DNA from: Nitrospinota bacterium
Lineage (GTDB): Bacteria; Nitrospirota; Nitrospiria; Nitrospirales; UBA8639
Assembly: GCA_022561525.1 (NCBI GenBank)
Contig: JADFRB010000006.1
Location: forward strand, 1 to 15,598
DNA length: 15,598 nucleotides
Direction: 5' to 3'
Below, in pieces: positions 1 to 6,338 of the stretch; the stretch's first letter is position 1, and each line of letters begins with the position of its first letter. The notes under the pieces are model-generated. The model made no database searches and was not told the DNA's origin. It saw only the letters and a program-made list of their open reading frames with translations. Position numbers and translations under genes: made by a program.

Positions 1-21
1 TCTATGGAACGGGGAACTTGA
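1..21 (+). CDS. Possible C-terminal end of an upstream gene
   Basis: Reading from base 1, six codons (S-M-E-R-G-T) run into a TGA at 19-21. This stop would overlap the start region of the phosphorylase gene, the usual arrangement for translationally coupled genes in one operon. Only six codons are visible, so neither identity nor reality can be shown. It could equally be an untranslated leader. Confidence 0.25.
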   Translation, partial: SMERGT

Positions 22-23
22 CT

Positions 24-2195
24 ATGCACGACACCATACAACCACAGGCAACGGATCCAAACATACACTGTTCTCGCTTACACGAACTCTCGATGAACAT
101 CTGGTGGAGTTGGACGCCTGTTGTACGTCAGGTCTTTCAAAGCCTGGATCAGACATTGTGGAGGCAGACGCACCACAATCCAGTCAAGCTGCTCCAGGAG
201 ATCAAACCCGAACGGTTTTCAAACCTCACCCAGGATGTGGTCCTTACCCGGCAATACCAAGCCGCAGTGACGGCCTACGATAACTACATGTCGCAAACCG
301 ATCATTGGTTTGGCTCACGGTTTCCCCATGTCGCCCATGCGCCTATCGCCTACTTTTCAGCAGAATTCGGCCTTCATAATTCCATCCCTATCTATAGTGG
401 CGGACTGGGCGTCTTAGCCGGTGACCATTTAAAAGAAGCCAGTGATTTAGGCATCCCACTGGTCGGCGTAAGTTTCATGTATTCCCAAGCCTACTTTCGA
501 CAGGTGATTGGACCGGATGGGTGGCAGGAAGCCATCAACGATCGATTCGATCGAAACGCTTCAGCCATACAACCAGCCTTGCTTGCCACGGGAGAACAAT
601 GTCGCATCACCGTGCAATTAGGAGATCGACCGGTTCATTGTTTGATTTGGTTTATTCAAGTCGGGCGAGTGCGGCTGTATTTATTGGACACGGATGTGGC
701 CGACAATCAACCAGACGATCGGGCCTTATCAGCCCGTCTCTATGGTGGAGACCAGCAAACCCGAATATGCCAAGAAATCCTTCTGGGCATTGGTGGCGTT
801 CGAACACTCCGATCCTTGGGCATCCAACCCCGTATGTGGCATGCCAATGAAGGCCATGCGGCCTTTCTCAATCTCGAACGCATGAGAGAGTTGCTTCAAC
901 AGGGGCAGACATACGATGAGGCGTTGCAACAAATTCGTCACAGCTCCTTGTTTACTACGCACACACCCGTCCCGGCTGGTCACGATGTCTTCTCCGAAGA
1001 ACTCATGGAGAACTATTTTTCTTCTTATTGGAAAGACATGGGATTAAGCCGAGAGGACTTTTTTCGACTAGGGCAGCACCCTCAGGATTCTTCTGGCCGA
1101 TTTCACATGACGGCACTCGCCATTCGGTTTTCTTCATGTGTCAATGGCGTGAGCAAAGAACATGGACGAGTATCACGAAACATGTGGCAGAGCATGTGGC
1201 CGGAACATGCCGAAGATCAAGTTCCCATTCAATACGTGACCAATGGCGTCCACATCCCCACGTGGATTGCTCCCGAAATGAGCCATCTGTATTCGAAGCA
1301 TTTGGGGCCACAGTGGCAGGATCATTCCGACGATGCCGCCCTTTGGCATCGGGTGTTGGATATCCCTGATCATGACCTGTGGGAAGTCCGACAATTTCTC
1401 AAACGGAAGCTGCTGAGTTTCATCAGGCAACGGATACAAAAAGGCTGGACCGCAGGCCGTTTAGAGGCACAACAGGTCATCGCTGGGGGCGCCCTGCTCA
1501 ATCCCTATGCCTTGACCATTGGCTTTGGTCGTCGGTTTGCCACGTATAAACGAGCGAACCTGTTATTTTATGATCCCGATCGCTTAAAGGCGCTCCTCCA
1601 AAACCCCTGGCAGCCGGTTCAATTTGTGTTTGCCGGCAAAGCCCACCCCGCGGACAAACCCGGGCAAGAACTCATCCACGAAGTCTATCAGTTTGCCAAA
1701 CGACATGACTTTGGCGGGCACATCACCTTTCTCGAAGATTATGATATGCATGTCGCTAAGTTTCTCGTTCAAGGTGTGGACGTGTGGCTGAACAATCCCC
1801 GTCCTCCATTGGAAGCCAGCGGGACGAGTGGACAAAAGGCAGCTCTCAACGGGGTTCCCAATTTGAGCGTCTTGGATGGCTGGTGGAAGGAAGGTTATGA
1901 CGGAACCAATGGCTGGGCATTTCCGTTGGCTACAGAGGAATTGGAGGAAGCTGCTCAGGACCGCCAGGACGCCGAGGCCCTCTTGCATCTCCTGGAAAAG
2001 GAAGTCATTCCCTTGTACTACCAGCGCGACCAGGATGGGATTCCTCACGGGTGGGTAAAAATTGTGAAAAATGCGATTCGGACGAATGCCCCACGATTCA
2101 GTGCCAGACGCATGCTCAAAGACTATGTCCACCAATTTTATGCCATGGAACACACTAGCAAAAACCCCGTTCAATCGTTCGAACAGGTGCGTTAA
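24..2195 (+). CDS. glgP: Alpha-glucan phosphorylase, GT35 family
   Basis: Predicted cytoplasmic PLP-dependent enzyme that removes glucose-1-phosphate from the ends of glycogen or maltodextrin using phosphate. Residue numbers here count from a TTG at 18. The N-terminus (about 20-105) has the LSMNIWWSW signature of the DUF3417 domain found in the shorter Thermotoga/archaeal-type phosphorylases. Then come AYFSAEFGL (from about 111), WHANEGHAAF (from 274), the TTHTPVPAGHD loop, GFGRRFATYKRA (from 502), and EASGTSGQK, whose Lys607 matches the PLP-binding lysine. About 723 residues is normal for this subfamily and shorter than the 800-plus of E. coli GlgP/MalP. ATG at 24 is preferred because GGGGA at 11-15 is well spaced for it and too close to the TTG. 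A strong terminator follows, so transcription probably ends here. The family assignment is secure; the preferred glucan is not readable. Confidence 0.95.
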   Translation: MHDTIQPQATDPNIHCSRLHELSMNIWWSWTPVVRQVFQSLDQTLWRQTHHNPVKLLQEIKPERFSNLTQDVVLTRQYQAAVTAYDNYMSQTDHWFGSRFPHVAHAPIAYFSAEFGLHNSIPIYSGGLGVLAGDHLKEASDLGIPLVGVSFMYSQAYFRQVIGPDGWQEAINDRFDRNASAIQPALLATGEQCRITVQLGDRPVHCLIWFIQVGRVRLYLLDTDVADNQPDDRALSARLYGGDQQTRICQEILLGIGGVRTLRSLGIQPRMWHANEGHAAFLNLERMRELLQQGQTYDEALQQIRHSSLFTTHTPVPAGHDVFSEELMENYFSSYWKDMGLSREDFFRLGQHPQDSSGRFHMTALAIRFSSCVNGVSKEHGRVSRNMWQSMWPEHAEDQVPIQYVTNGVHIPTWIAPEMSHLYSKHLGPQWQDHSDDAALWHRVLDIPDHDLWEVRQFLKRKLLSFIRQRIQKGWTAGRLEAQQVIAGGALLNPYALTIGFGRRFATYKRANLLFYDPDRLKALLQNPWQPVQFVFAGKAHPADKPGQELIHEVYQFAKRHDFGGHITFLEDYDMHVAKFLVQGVDVWLNNPRPPLEASGTSGQKAALNGVPNLSVLDGWWKEGYDGTNGWAFPLATEELEEAAQDRQDAEALLHLLEKEVIPLYYQRDQDGIPHGWVKIVKNAIRTNAPRFSARRMLKDYVHQFYAMEHTSKNPVQSFEQVR

Positions 2196-2239
2196 CGATT
2201 TCGGAAAAGTCGCATATATTTCGCCTCTGCGTATCTCTC

Positions 2240-2270
2240 AAAAAAGACCAGCCTCGCTGGTCTTTTTTTT
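2240..2270 (+). terminator. Rho-independent terminator after glgP
   Basis: A perfect 7-bp stem GACCAGC/GCTGGTC (2246-2252 and 2256-2262) with a CTC loop is preceded by six A and followed by eight T. The A and T runs can extend the stem and let it work on both strands. It lies 45 bp after the phosphorylase stop codon. Confidence 0.93.
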
Positions 2271-2332
2271 GTTTGCTTTCTTCCTCGGACAGATCATAGT
2301 ATTCTATTCAACCATAACTGCTCAGGTGGATA

Positions 2333-2447
2333 GGCTGAAGGCTGCAGGCCGAAGGCTGAAGGCATTTAGTGCATGATCAAACAATACGTCGGGCATGTGA
2401 GATAGGTAACGGGTTCCCCGTCAGCCTTCAGCCTTTAACCTTCACCC
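2333..2447. repeat. Inverted pair of 7-bp tandem repeat arrays
   Basis: The left arm (2333-2363) is a 7-bp tandem array, GGCTGAA / GGCTGCA / GGCCGAA / GGCTGAA / GGC. The right arm (2421-2447) is the same kind of heptad array on the opposite strand, reading GGGTGAA / GGTTAAA / GGCTGAA / GGCTGA in reverse complement. GGCTGAAGGCTG at 2333-2344 is an exact inverted match to 2422-2433, so a long-looped hairpin could form. It lies between the glgP terminator and the next gene. Similar heptad arms occur between recA and alaS and after the HEAT gene. Confidence 0.75.
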
Positions 2448-2463
2448 TAATTTGTGAGACATC

Positions 2464-2904
2464 ATGATTAAATTTGTGGGCATACTACTCCTTTTTGGAG
2501 GAATCTTTTGGGCGGGCTACTACGTTGGTCAACAACCCCCTGCGGACGTGAAACGAACCTTGAGAACCATGTCGGAAGGTGTGGTGGAACGGACCTTGGG
2601 ATTGGAGAATGGACAGCTGAACCTCAAACGTGAATTTCTTGAGGCTAAGTCTCGTTTCCTTGATAGTAAATCGGAAATCTTAGATGGGAAATATGGTGAG
2701 GCCGCGGAAGAACTGGGAGAAGCGCTGAAACATCTAAAAAACGCAGTAGGAATACAGGGGAAGAAAACCTCTCAGGTCGTCATTGATGGACTGATGTCCA
2801 AACTCAACGATATCAAACAATCCTTGGCTTCAGGCCAAGATGTGGCTCAGGACAAAATTGATGAGGCGCAAGAAGAACTCGACGCGTTAATTTCCCAGGA
2901 ATAA
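2464..2904 (+). CDS. Small membrane-anchored helical protein, unknown function
   Basis: 146 residues of unrecognised family. Residues 4-22 form one hydrophobic segment (VGILLLFGGIFWAGYYVG) directly after a short positive N-terminus. That fits either an uncleaved membrane anchor or a signal peptide, but no clear cleavage site is visible, so an anchor is more likely. The rest is charged, poor in Pro after residue 26, and reads as long amphipathic helices (about 50-95 and 105-145), possibly coiled coil. A heptad-repeat hairpin lies just upstream and no strong promoter or Shine-Dalgarno was found (GTGAGA 4 bases before ATG is the best). It converges on the HEAT gene with 68 bp between stops. The long open frame and orderly composition support a real gene; function is unknown. 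Confidence 0.75.
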   Translation: MIKFVGILLLFGGIFWAGYYVGQQPPADVKRTLRTMSEGVVERTLGLENGQLNLKREFLEAKSRFLDSKSEILDGKYGEAAEELGEALKHLKNAVGIQGKKTSQVVIDGLMSKLNDIKQSLASGQDVAQDKIDEAQEELDALISQE

Positions 2905-2946
2905 AGATAAGGACGGAAGCTCAAACCTAGAACCGACTCTATTCAA

Positions 2947-2966
2947 AACGCTTCACGAATCACGTC
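2947..2966. repeat. Short heptad-type repeat (AACGCTTCACGA)
   Basis: The 12-mer AACGCTTCACGA at 2947-2958 is identical to 14331-14342 in the recA-alaS gap. In reverse complement the stretch reads as degenerate 7-bp units ACGTGAT / TCGTGAA / GCGTTTT. It sits between two converging genes, a typical position for bacterial REP-like repeats. No strong terminator was seen in this 68-bp gap. Confidence 0.5.
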
Positions 2967-2972
2967 TTTTCT

Positions 2973-3917
2973 TCAGGCGTTAGCCGCCTCTTTTTCCATA
3001 TCCTTATCCTTGACCTGATCTTTTTTCCAGGAAGCGAGAATCCGTTCGACCCGCATGCGCACGGCAATATCCGGGTCTTTCATCAAGGGTTTGATGGCCA
3101 CTCGGCCTCGAAGATCACCGATTTTTTCCAATGAGGACGCGGCGGTCAAACGAACCATCCAATCTTGATCCTGAAGCAACGCAATAAGCGGATCCACGGC
3201 CTGGACATCTTTGATGTCTCCCAGAGCAAGGATGGATTGTTTTTGGACAAAATCACCGCGGTGATTCAGCGCTTCAATGAGTTTGGGCACAGCAGGTTGG
3301 CCAAGATCCACAAGCGCACGTGTGGCATCATCTTTAAACTCATCGCTTTTCAGCCACGAGATTAACGGGTCGAGTACGCGTTCATCGTTAATCTTTCCAA
3401 GCGTCCGAAGGACGTATTTTCGAGATTCCCAATCCCGCACAAACCGAAGGAGCAGGTCCACCGCCGGCGGCCCAATATCGCTCACAGCTTCTACCGCGGC
3501 TTCCCGAACCTGCCAGTCTCCATCCCGGAGCCCCCGACACAGCGGTTCCACACACCGTTCATCGGCCATTTCCCCAAGAGTGATGACCGCTTCGCGTCTC
3601 ACCACCCAATCGGTGTCTTGCATTAAATCGATTTGAATGTCGATTTCATCTTTGACTTTTTCTTCTTCAAGCTCGTACTCCGCATCTTCGTCCGTTTCTT
3701 CTTCCGTTTCTTCTTCCGTTTCTTCGTCCGTGTCTTCTTTCGTTTCCCCTTCCACTATTTCTACATCAGCTGAAGCCACGACCTCTCCATCCATGATGGA
3801 ATCAGAAAATTCATCGACCATGTCATCCGTGACAACCTGATCCGAATCGTCGGCCACCTGCGTTTCAGAATTTTCAGCTTCCGGTTCTTCCACAGACGAT
3901 TTGAGATCTTCACTCAT
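2973..3917 (-). CDS. HEAT-repeat protein with acidic N-terminal region
   Basis: 314 residues. Residues 1-95 are extremely acidic and low-complexity, including a Glu/Asp/Thr tract at about 58-80 made of 4-residue units (ETEE/ETDE). Residues about 97-297 are six to seven HEAT/PBS-lyase-type repeats of roughly 30 residues, each with D-x-x-VR-x-x-A and LG-x-(I/M/L) signatures, for example DTDWVVRREAVITLGEM at 101-117 and QDWMVRLTAASSLEKIG at 251-267. The tail is Lys/Glu-rich. HEAT arrays are protein-binding scaffolds, and no catalytic lyase residues can be assigned. No signal peptide, so probably cytoplasmic. GGGGAG lies 7 bases before the ATG. A short, strongly basic protein is encoded 72 bp upstream on the same strand, so the two are probably cotranscribed. 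Partner and process are unknown. Confidence 0.88.
   Translation of the reverse strand: MSEDLKSSVEEPEAENSETQVADDSDQVVTDDMVDEFSDSIMDGEVVASADVEIVEGETKEDTDEETEEETEEETDEDAEYELEEEKVKDEIDIQIDLMQDTDWVVRREAVITLGEMADERCVEPLCRGLRDGDWQVREAAVEAVSDIGPPAVDLLLRFVRDWESRKYVLRTLGKINDERVLDPLISWLKSDEFKDDATRALVDLGQPAVPKLIEALNHRGDFVQKQSILALGDIKDVQAVDPLIALLQDQDWMVRLTAASSLEKIGDLRGRVAIKPLMKDPDIAVRMRVERILASWKKDQVKDKDMEKEAANA
3685..3744. repeat. 12-bp coding minisatellite in the HEAT gene
   Basis: Five 12-bp units in tandem (consensus TCTTCTTCCGTT on the plus strand, with G or T variants at single positions) encode the Glu/Thr/Asp tract of the HEAT protein. The unit is a multiple of three, so gain or loss of units would keep frame and only change tract length. 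Confidence 0.8.
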
Positions 3918-3989
3918 AACACAACTCCCCTTTCACACACCACAGGGTTTGACTCAACCCTCGTTTTACCTTTTTGACTGAAAGGCGTA

Positions 3990-4190
3990 TTAGGCACTCA
4001 CCTTCTTTTTACCTGCTGCTTGGGCAATGCGAGCCGCCCGAACACTGATTTTTCGCTGCACACGTTTAAGTCGTTTGCGGAGTCTCCGCAAACCGGCATC
4101 ACCTTCGGTTTTCTCGGTTTTGGCACAACCTTCCGTGACTTTTTTCTTTAACGCTCCTAAATCATCTGCTAATGAACGCTTTTTGCCCAT
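3990..4190 (-). CDS. Small, highly basic protein, unknown function
   Basis: 66 residues, rich in Lys and Arg (MGKKRS start, then RRLRKRLKRVQRKISVRAAR at about 35-54), with one Cys. No recognised domain. The composition suggests binding to nucleic acid or to an acidic protein. AGGAG lies 8 bases before the ATG, and a sigma70-like promoter lies about 60-90 bp upstream, which supports expression. The acidic HEAT protein gene follows on the same strand. The opposite charges suggest the two products could interact; this is inference only. Confidence 0.72.
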   Translation of the reverse strand: MGKKRSLADDLGALKKKVTEGCAKTEKTEGDAGLRRLRKRLKRVQRKISVRAARIAQAAGKKKVSA

Positions 4191-4248
4191 GAATTTCTCC
4201 TCAGCAATGAAACCCCATCCTGGGACTGGAAACTTCCTCTATTTCTTG

Positions 4249-4278
4249 AGTCTAGTCAACGCCATTCCTGGGTGTCAA
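4249..4278 (-). promoter_or_regulatory. Sigma70-like promoter for the basic protein / HEAT gene pair
   Basis: On the minus strand TTGACA (4273-4278, perfect -35) is followed after 18 bp by TAGACT (4249-4254, four of six -10 matches). Transcription would start near 4242, giving a leader of about 50 bases to the ATG at 4190. Confidence 0.55.
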
Positions 4279-4396
4279 CTTTAAAAGTAGGGTCAGGCGG
4301 AAAGGTTAAATGAGGCTGGACCTGGTCAACCCAATAGAGATTATTGGCACTCCAACTCTTTGATTGAGTCACACTCTCCCGCTACGTCCCCTTATT

Positions 4397-4611
4397 GGGG
4401 CTGTTGAATAATTCACCTCAATAGTCAATAAAATCTCCAGATGAGCTACCCATCGTCAGTGGGAGGGAATGTTCAAAAAAGCATGCCCTGAGTCTTTCCG
4501 AAGGGTTCGTCCAGCAAAGCCGCAGCCCTTTTGACGCGCGGAGCGTACTCATAGTACGTGAGCACGGCAAAAGGGCGAGAACGCCGCTGGCGGCTTTTTT
4601 CAACATTCCCC
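4397..4611. repeat. Hairpin repeat, copy A
   Basis: A copy of a dispersed element with TGTTGAA near both ends (left CTGTTGAATAATTCA at 4401, right TTTTTTCAACATTCCCC). The core 4511-4590 folds as nested stems: CCAGC/GCTGG (4511-4515, 4586-4590), GCCCTTTTG/CAAAAGGGC (4525-4533, 4568-4576) and CGTACT/AGTACG (4544-4549, 4553-4558). A side arm on the left contains GCATGCCCTGAGTC. The element ends at the base before the cytochrome stop codon (TAA at 4612-4614). Copies B (6335-6545) and C (15506 to window end) share the core. No transposase is present, so it is REP- or MITE-like. Confidence 0.85.
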
Positions 4612-5106
4612 TTATCGTTGCCAGTTCAGGCAAAAACTCCGTTCGTAGGCCAAAATTTTCCAGGCTTCATCTTCGGTGATCGTGACAGGAATCATAGGGA
4701 CCATACCCGTTCCCGGGCTCCCATTTTTTAGAATCCAAAATAATTCACCATCACGCCGGCGCGCATGAAACCGGCAATTCGTAAAATTACGTGGGCTCGG
4801 AGTGAGTTGCCGACCCACGGGACCATCCCCAAGCCCAAACTCACCATGGCAACTGACGCAGGTGCCCTTCCCCTCGTACAACACCTTCCCCTCAGCGATG
4901 ATATCGGGAGAGGCCTGCTTCGTGAAACCAAATGGCGGAATCATTTTTCTGGCCATCGCCCGCTCCATGACTGGAACCCGAGGCCGCAAGGGCTCCGCTT
5001 CTTGAGCAAAAAGCGGCGTCCACGGCAAGACCCCAACGACCAACAGGACCAAACCCAGGAAAATAGTTCTGCTCCCCAAAAATTGTTTCGACACAGTCCG
5101 TCTCAC
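4612..5106 (-). CDS. Periplasmic monohaem c-type cytochrome (second paralogue)
   Basis: 164 residues from a GTG start. A Sec signal peptide spans about 1-35 (hydrophobic core IFLGLVLLVVGVLPW, cleavage after LFA). The haem site CVSCH is at 83-87, and Met135 or Met138 in PGTGMVPM is the likely distal ligand. Cys111 (TNCRFH) and Cys159 (SFC) are kept in the neighbouring paralogue and may form a disulfide. This is a class I-like electron carrier; the partner is unknown. The mature protein uses mainly Arg where the paralogue uses Lys. A second GTG at 5094 has AGGTGA 8 bases upstream and may be the true start; the signal peptide survives either way. A terminator ends about 20 bp upstream of the start. 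Repeat A begins directly at the stop codon. Confidence 0.9.
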   Translation of the reverse strand: MRRTVSKQFLGSRTIFLGLVLLVVGVLPWTPLFAQEAEPLRPRVPVMERAMARKMIPPFGFTKQASPDIIAEGKVLYEGKGTCVSCHGEFGLGDGPVGRQLTPSPRNFTNCRFHARRRDGELFWILKNGSPGTGMVPMIPVTITEDEAWKILAYERSFCLNWQR

Positions 5107-5125
5107 CTATTCACCAGCAATGAGC

Positions 5126-5167
5126 AAAAAAGCCCCGCTTAGGTTCCATCCTAAACAGGGCTTTTTT
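5126..5167 (-). terminator. Rho-independent terminator between the two cytochrome genes
   Basis: On the minus strand AAAAAAGCCC...GGGCTTTTTT encloses an inner stem TTTAGG/CCTAA with a short loop, ending in six T. It lies 28 bp after the stop of the upstream cytochrome gene and only about 20 bp before the start of the next one. That leaves no room for a separate downstream promoter, so partial readthrough is likely. The flanking A and T runs make it potentially bidirectional. Confidence 0.82.
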
Positions 5168-5194
5168 CTATAACTTCAGGAAAGAAACCTGAAA

Positions 5195-5677
5195 TTACTT
5201 TTTCTTACGCCATTTCTTACAGAAGGTTCGCTCGTAGGCTAACACCTTCCACGCTTCATCATCGGTAATGGTCGCAGGCACCATAGCCACCATCCCAGTC
5301 CCTGGGCTGCCATTCTTAATGATCCAGAACAATTCACCATCTTTCCGTTTCTTATGGAATTTGCAATTGGTGAAATTCCGAGGACCTGGGGTTAACACTT
5401 TACCAGCGGGGCCTAGGCCATCACCGAGTTTTCCATGGCAATTGACGCAGGTACCTTTGCCTTCGAAAATTTTCTTCCCCGCCGCCACAATTTCGTCAGA
5501 CGCTTTTTTCGATTTCTTATACAACTCTTTAGGTGGCTTCATTTTCTTGGCTTTGCCACGATCTGCCCTGGGAACCCTGGCTTTCAAGGGATCTTTTTCG
5601 GCCCCAGCAAAGGCCAAGTCGCCACTGATAAAGGCAAATGCCGTGACCAAACTACAAATCGCTAAAAACTTCTTCAT
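5195..5677 (-). CDS. Periplasmic monohaem c-type cytochrome (first paralogue)
   Basis: 160 residues. The start at 5677 is chosen because AGGAGG lies 5-6 bases upstream and a signal peptide follows at once (MKKFLAICSLVTAFAFISG, cleavage after about AFA at 22-24); the frame is open 17 codons further up but that extension would bury the signal. Haem motif CVNCH is at 77-81, and Met129 or Met132 in PGTGMVAM is the likely axial ligand. Cys105 (TNCKFH) and Cys153 (TFC) match the extra cysteines of the downstream paralogue. The mature protein is very Lys-rich (for example the tail KKWRKKK), suggesting binding to an acidic partner in the periplasm. It is probably a soluble electron carrier. A near-consensus promoter lies 130-160 bp upstream and a terminator follows. 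Confidence 0.92.
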   Translation of the reverse strand: MKKFLAICSLVTAFAFISGDLAFAGAEKDPLKARVPRADRGKAKKMKPPKELYKKSKKASDEIVAAGKKIFEGKGTCVNCHGKLGDGLGPAGKVLTPGPRNFTNCKFHKKRKDGELFWIIKNGSPGTGMVAMVPATITDDEAWKVLAYERTFCKKWRKKK

Positions 5678-5809
5678 GAACTCCTCCTTTGATTTATGAG
5701 ATCGCAAACCAAAAAACGGTTGGGCCACTATCGGTGGTCACCATAAAAACCTATTTTCTTCATGATACTCCCTCAGATCCCTTGATTTCAAAGGATGCAA
5801 AACGCCAAA

Positions 5810-5839
5810 AATATATCAACGCTTTTTGAATGTTGTCAA
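5810..5839 (-). promoter_or_regulatory. Near-consensus sigma70 promoter for the first cytochrome gene
   Basis: On the minus strand TTGACA (5834-5839) is followed after 18 bp by TATATT (5810-5815, five of six -10 matches). It lies just after the cytidine deaminase stop codon and implies a leader of roughly 125 bases before the ATG at 5677. It is the best promoter match noticed in the window, consistent with high expression. Confidence 0.75.
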
Positions 5840-5866
5840 GGTTGGGGCACAACCAAGACGTCACAC

Positions 5867-6289
5867 TCAGTCATTGTTTTTAAAAGGTTTTCTGTCGCCG
5901 CGCTCAAAAACTTTTGGCAGGAGATCTTCAATGGTATGCCATTGGGTTGTGCCACACTTATCCACAAGTATGATTTTCAGGCCAGGAGCAAATTCCCACA
6001 ATAGTTGCCGACAGGTGCCACAGGGTGGACAATGCACCCCTTCCTCGCACACAATGGCCAATGCTAAAAATTTTCGAAATCCCTCAGACAGAGCTTTAAA
6101 TAACGCCACGCGTTCCGCGCAAATACCGAGATACACAGGGCTTTCAATGTTGCACCCTGTCAATATGGCACCATGATCGGTTTGCAAGGCCGCTCCGACG
6201 CGAAAGCCCGAGGAGGGCGCCACCGCATGCTGATAGGCAGCTTCCGCGGCTTTGATTAATGGTTGGATATCAAGGGGTTGTTCGGACAT
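5867..6289 (-). CDS. cdd: Cytidine deaminase
   Basis: 140 residues, the usual length of the tetrameric cytidine deaminase family. It hydrolyses cytidine or deoxycytidine to uridine or deoxyuridine plus ammonia in pyrimidine salvage, in the cytoplasm. Zinc ligands are Cys57 in CAE, and Cys90 and Cys93 in PPCGTCRQ. Glu59 is the proton shuttle, and Asn47 and Glu49 in GCNIES match the ribose-binding residues. The N-terminal SSGFRVGAAL motif (26-35) corresponds to the family's YSxFxVGAA, with Ser in place of Tyr. No purine-rich Shine-Dalgarno precedes the ATG (the bases are CCCCTCCG), and no other in-frame start fits better, so initiation may be weak or leaderless. It lies between repeat B and the cytochrome promoter. 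Confidence 0.95.
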   Translation of the reverse strand: MSEQPLDIQPLIKAAEAAYQHAVAPSSGFRVGAALQTDHGAILTGCNIESPVYLGICAERVALFKALSEGFRKFLALAIVCEEGVHCPPCGTCRQLLWEFAPGLKIILVDKCGTTQWHTIEDLLPKVFERGDRKPFKNND

Positions 6290-6323
6290 CGGAGGGGTAC
6301 AATTTTGTGATTGGGAGGATTTT

Positions 6324-6338
6324 ACTCCATATAGGAGT
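6324..6338. promoter_or_regulatory. Inverted repeat ACTCC-ATATA-GGAGT upstream of cdd
   Basis: A perfect 5-bp inverted repeat with an ATATA centre lies 35 bp before the cytidine deaminase start and touches the outer end of repeat B. On the minus strand it contains TATATG, with TTGAAT (from the repeat end) 15 bp upstream, so it could overlap a weak promoter or be an operator. No direct evidence. Confidence 0.25.

Noticed and set aside
1584..2174. 196-residue open frame opposite to glgP
   Set aside because: Antisense to strongly conserved phosphorylase motifs; a shadow frame.
3685..3744. Possible CRISPR-like array
   Set aside because: 12-bp units are directly adjacent with no spacers and lie in a coding frame.
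3637..3840. Ser-rich plus-strand open frame
   Set aside because: Complement of the Glu-rich 12-bp repeat in the HEAT gene.
4418..4633. 71-residue open frame on the minus strand
   Set aside because: It lies almost entirely in hairpin repeat A and overlaps the end of the cytochrome gene in another frame; its sequence is a by-product of the repeat.
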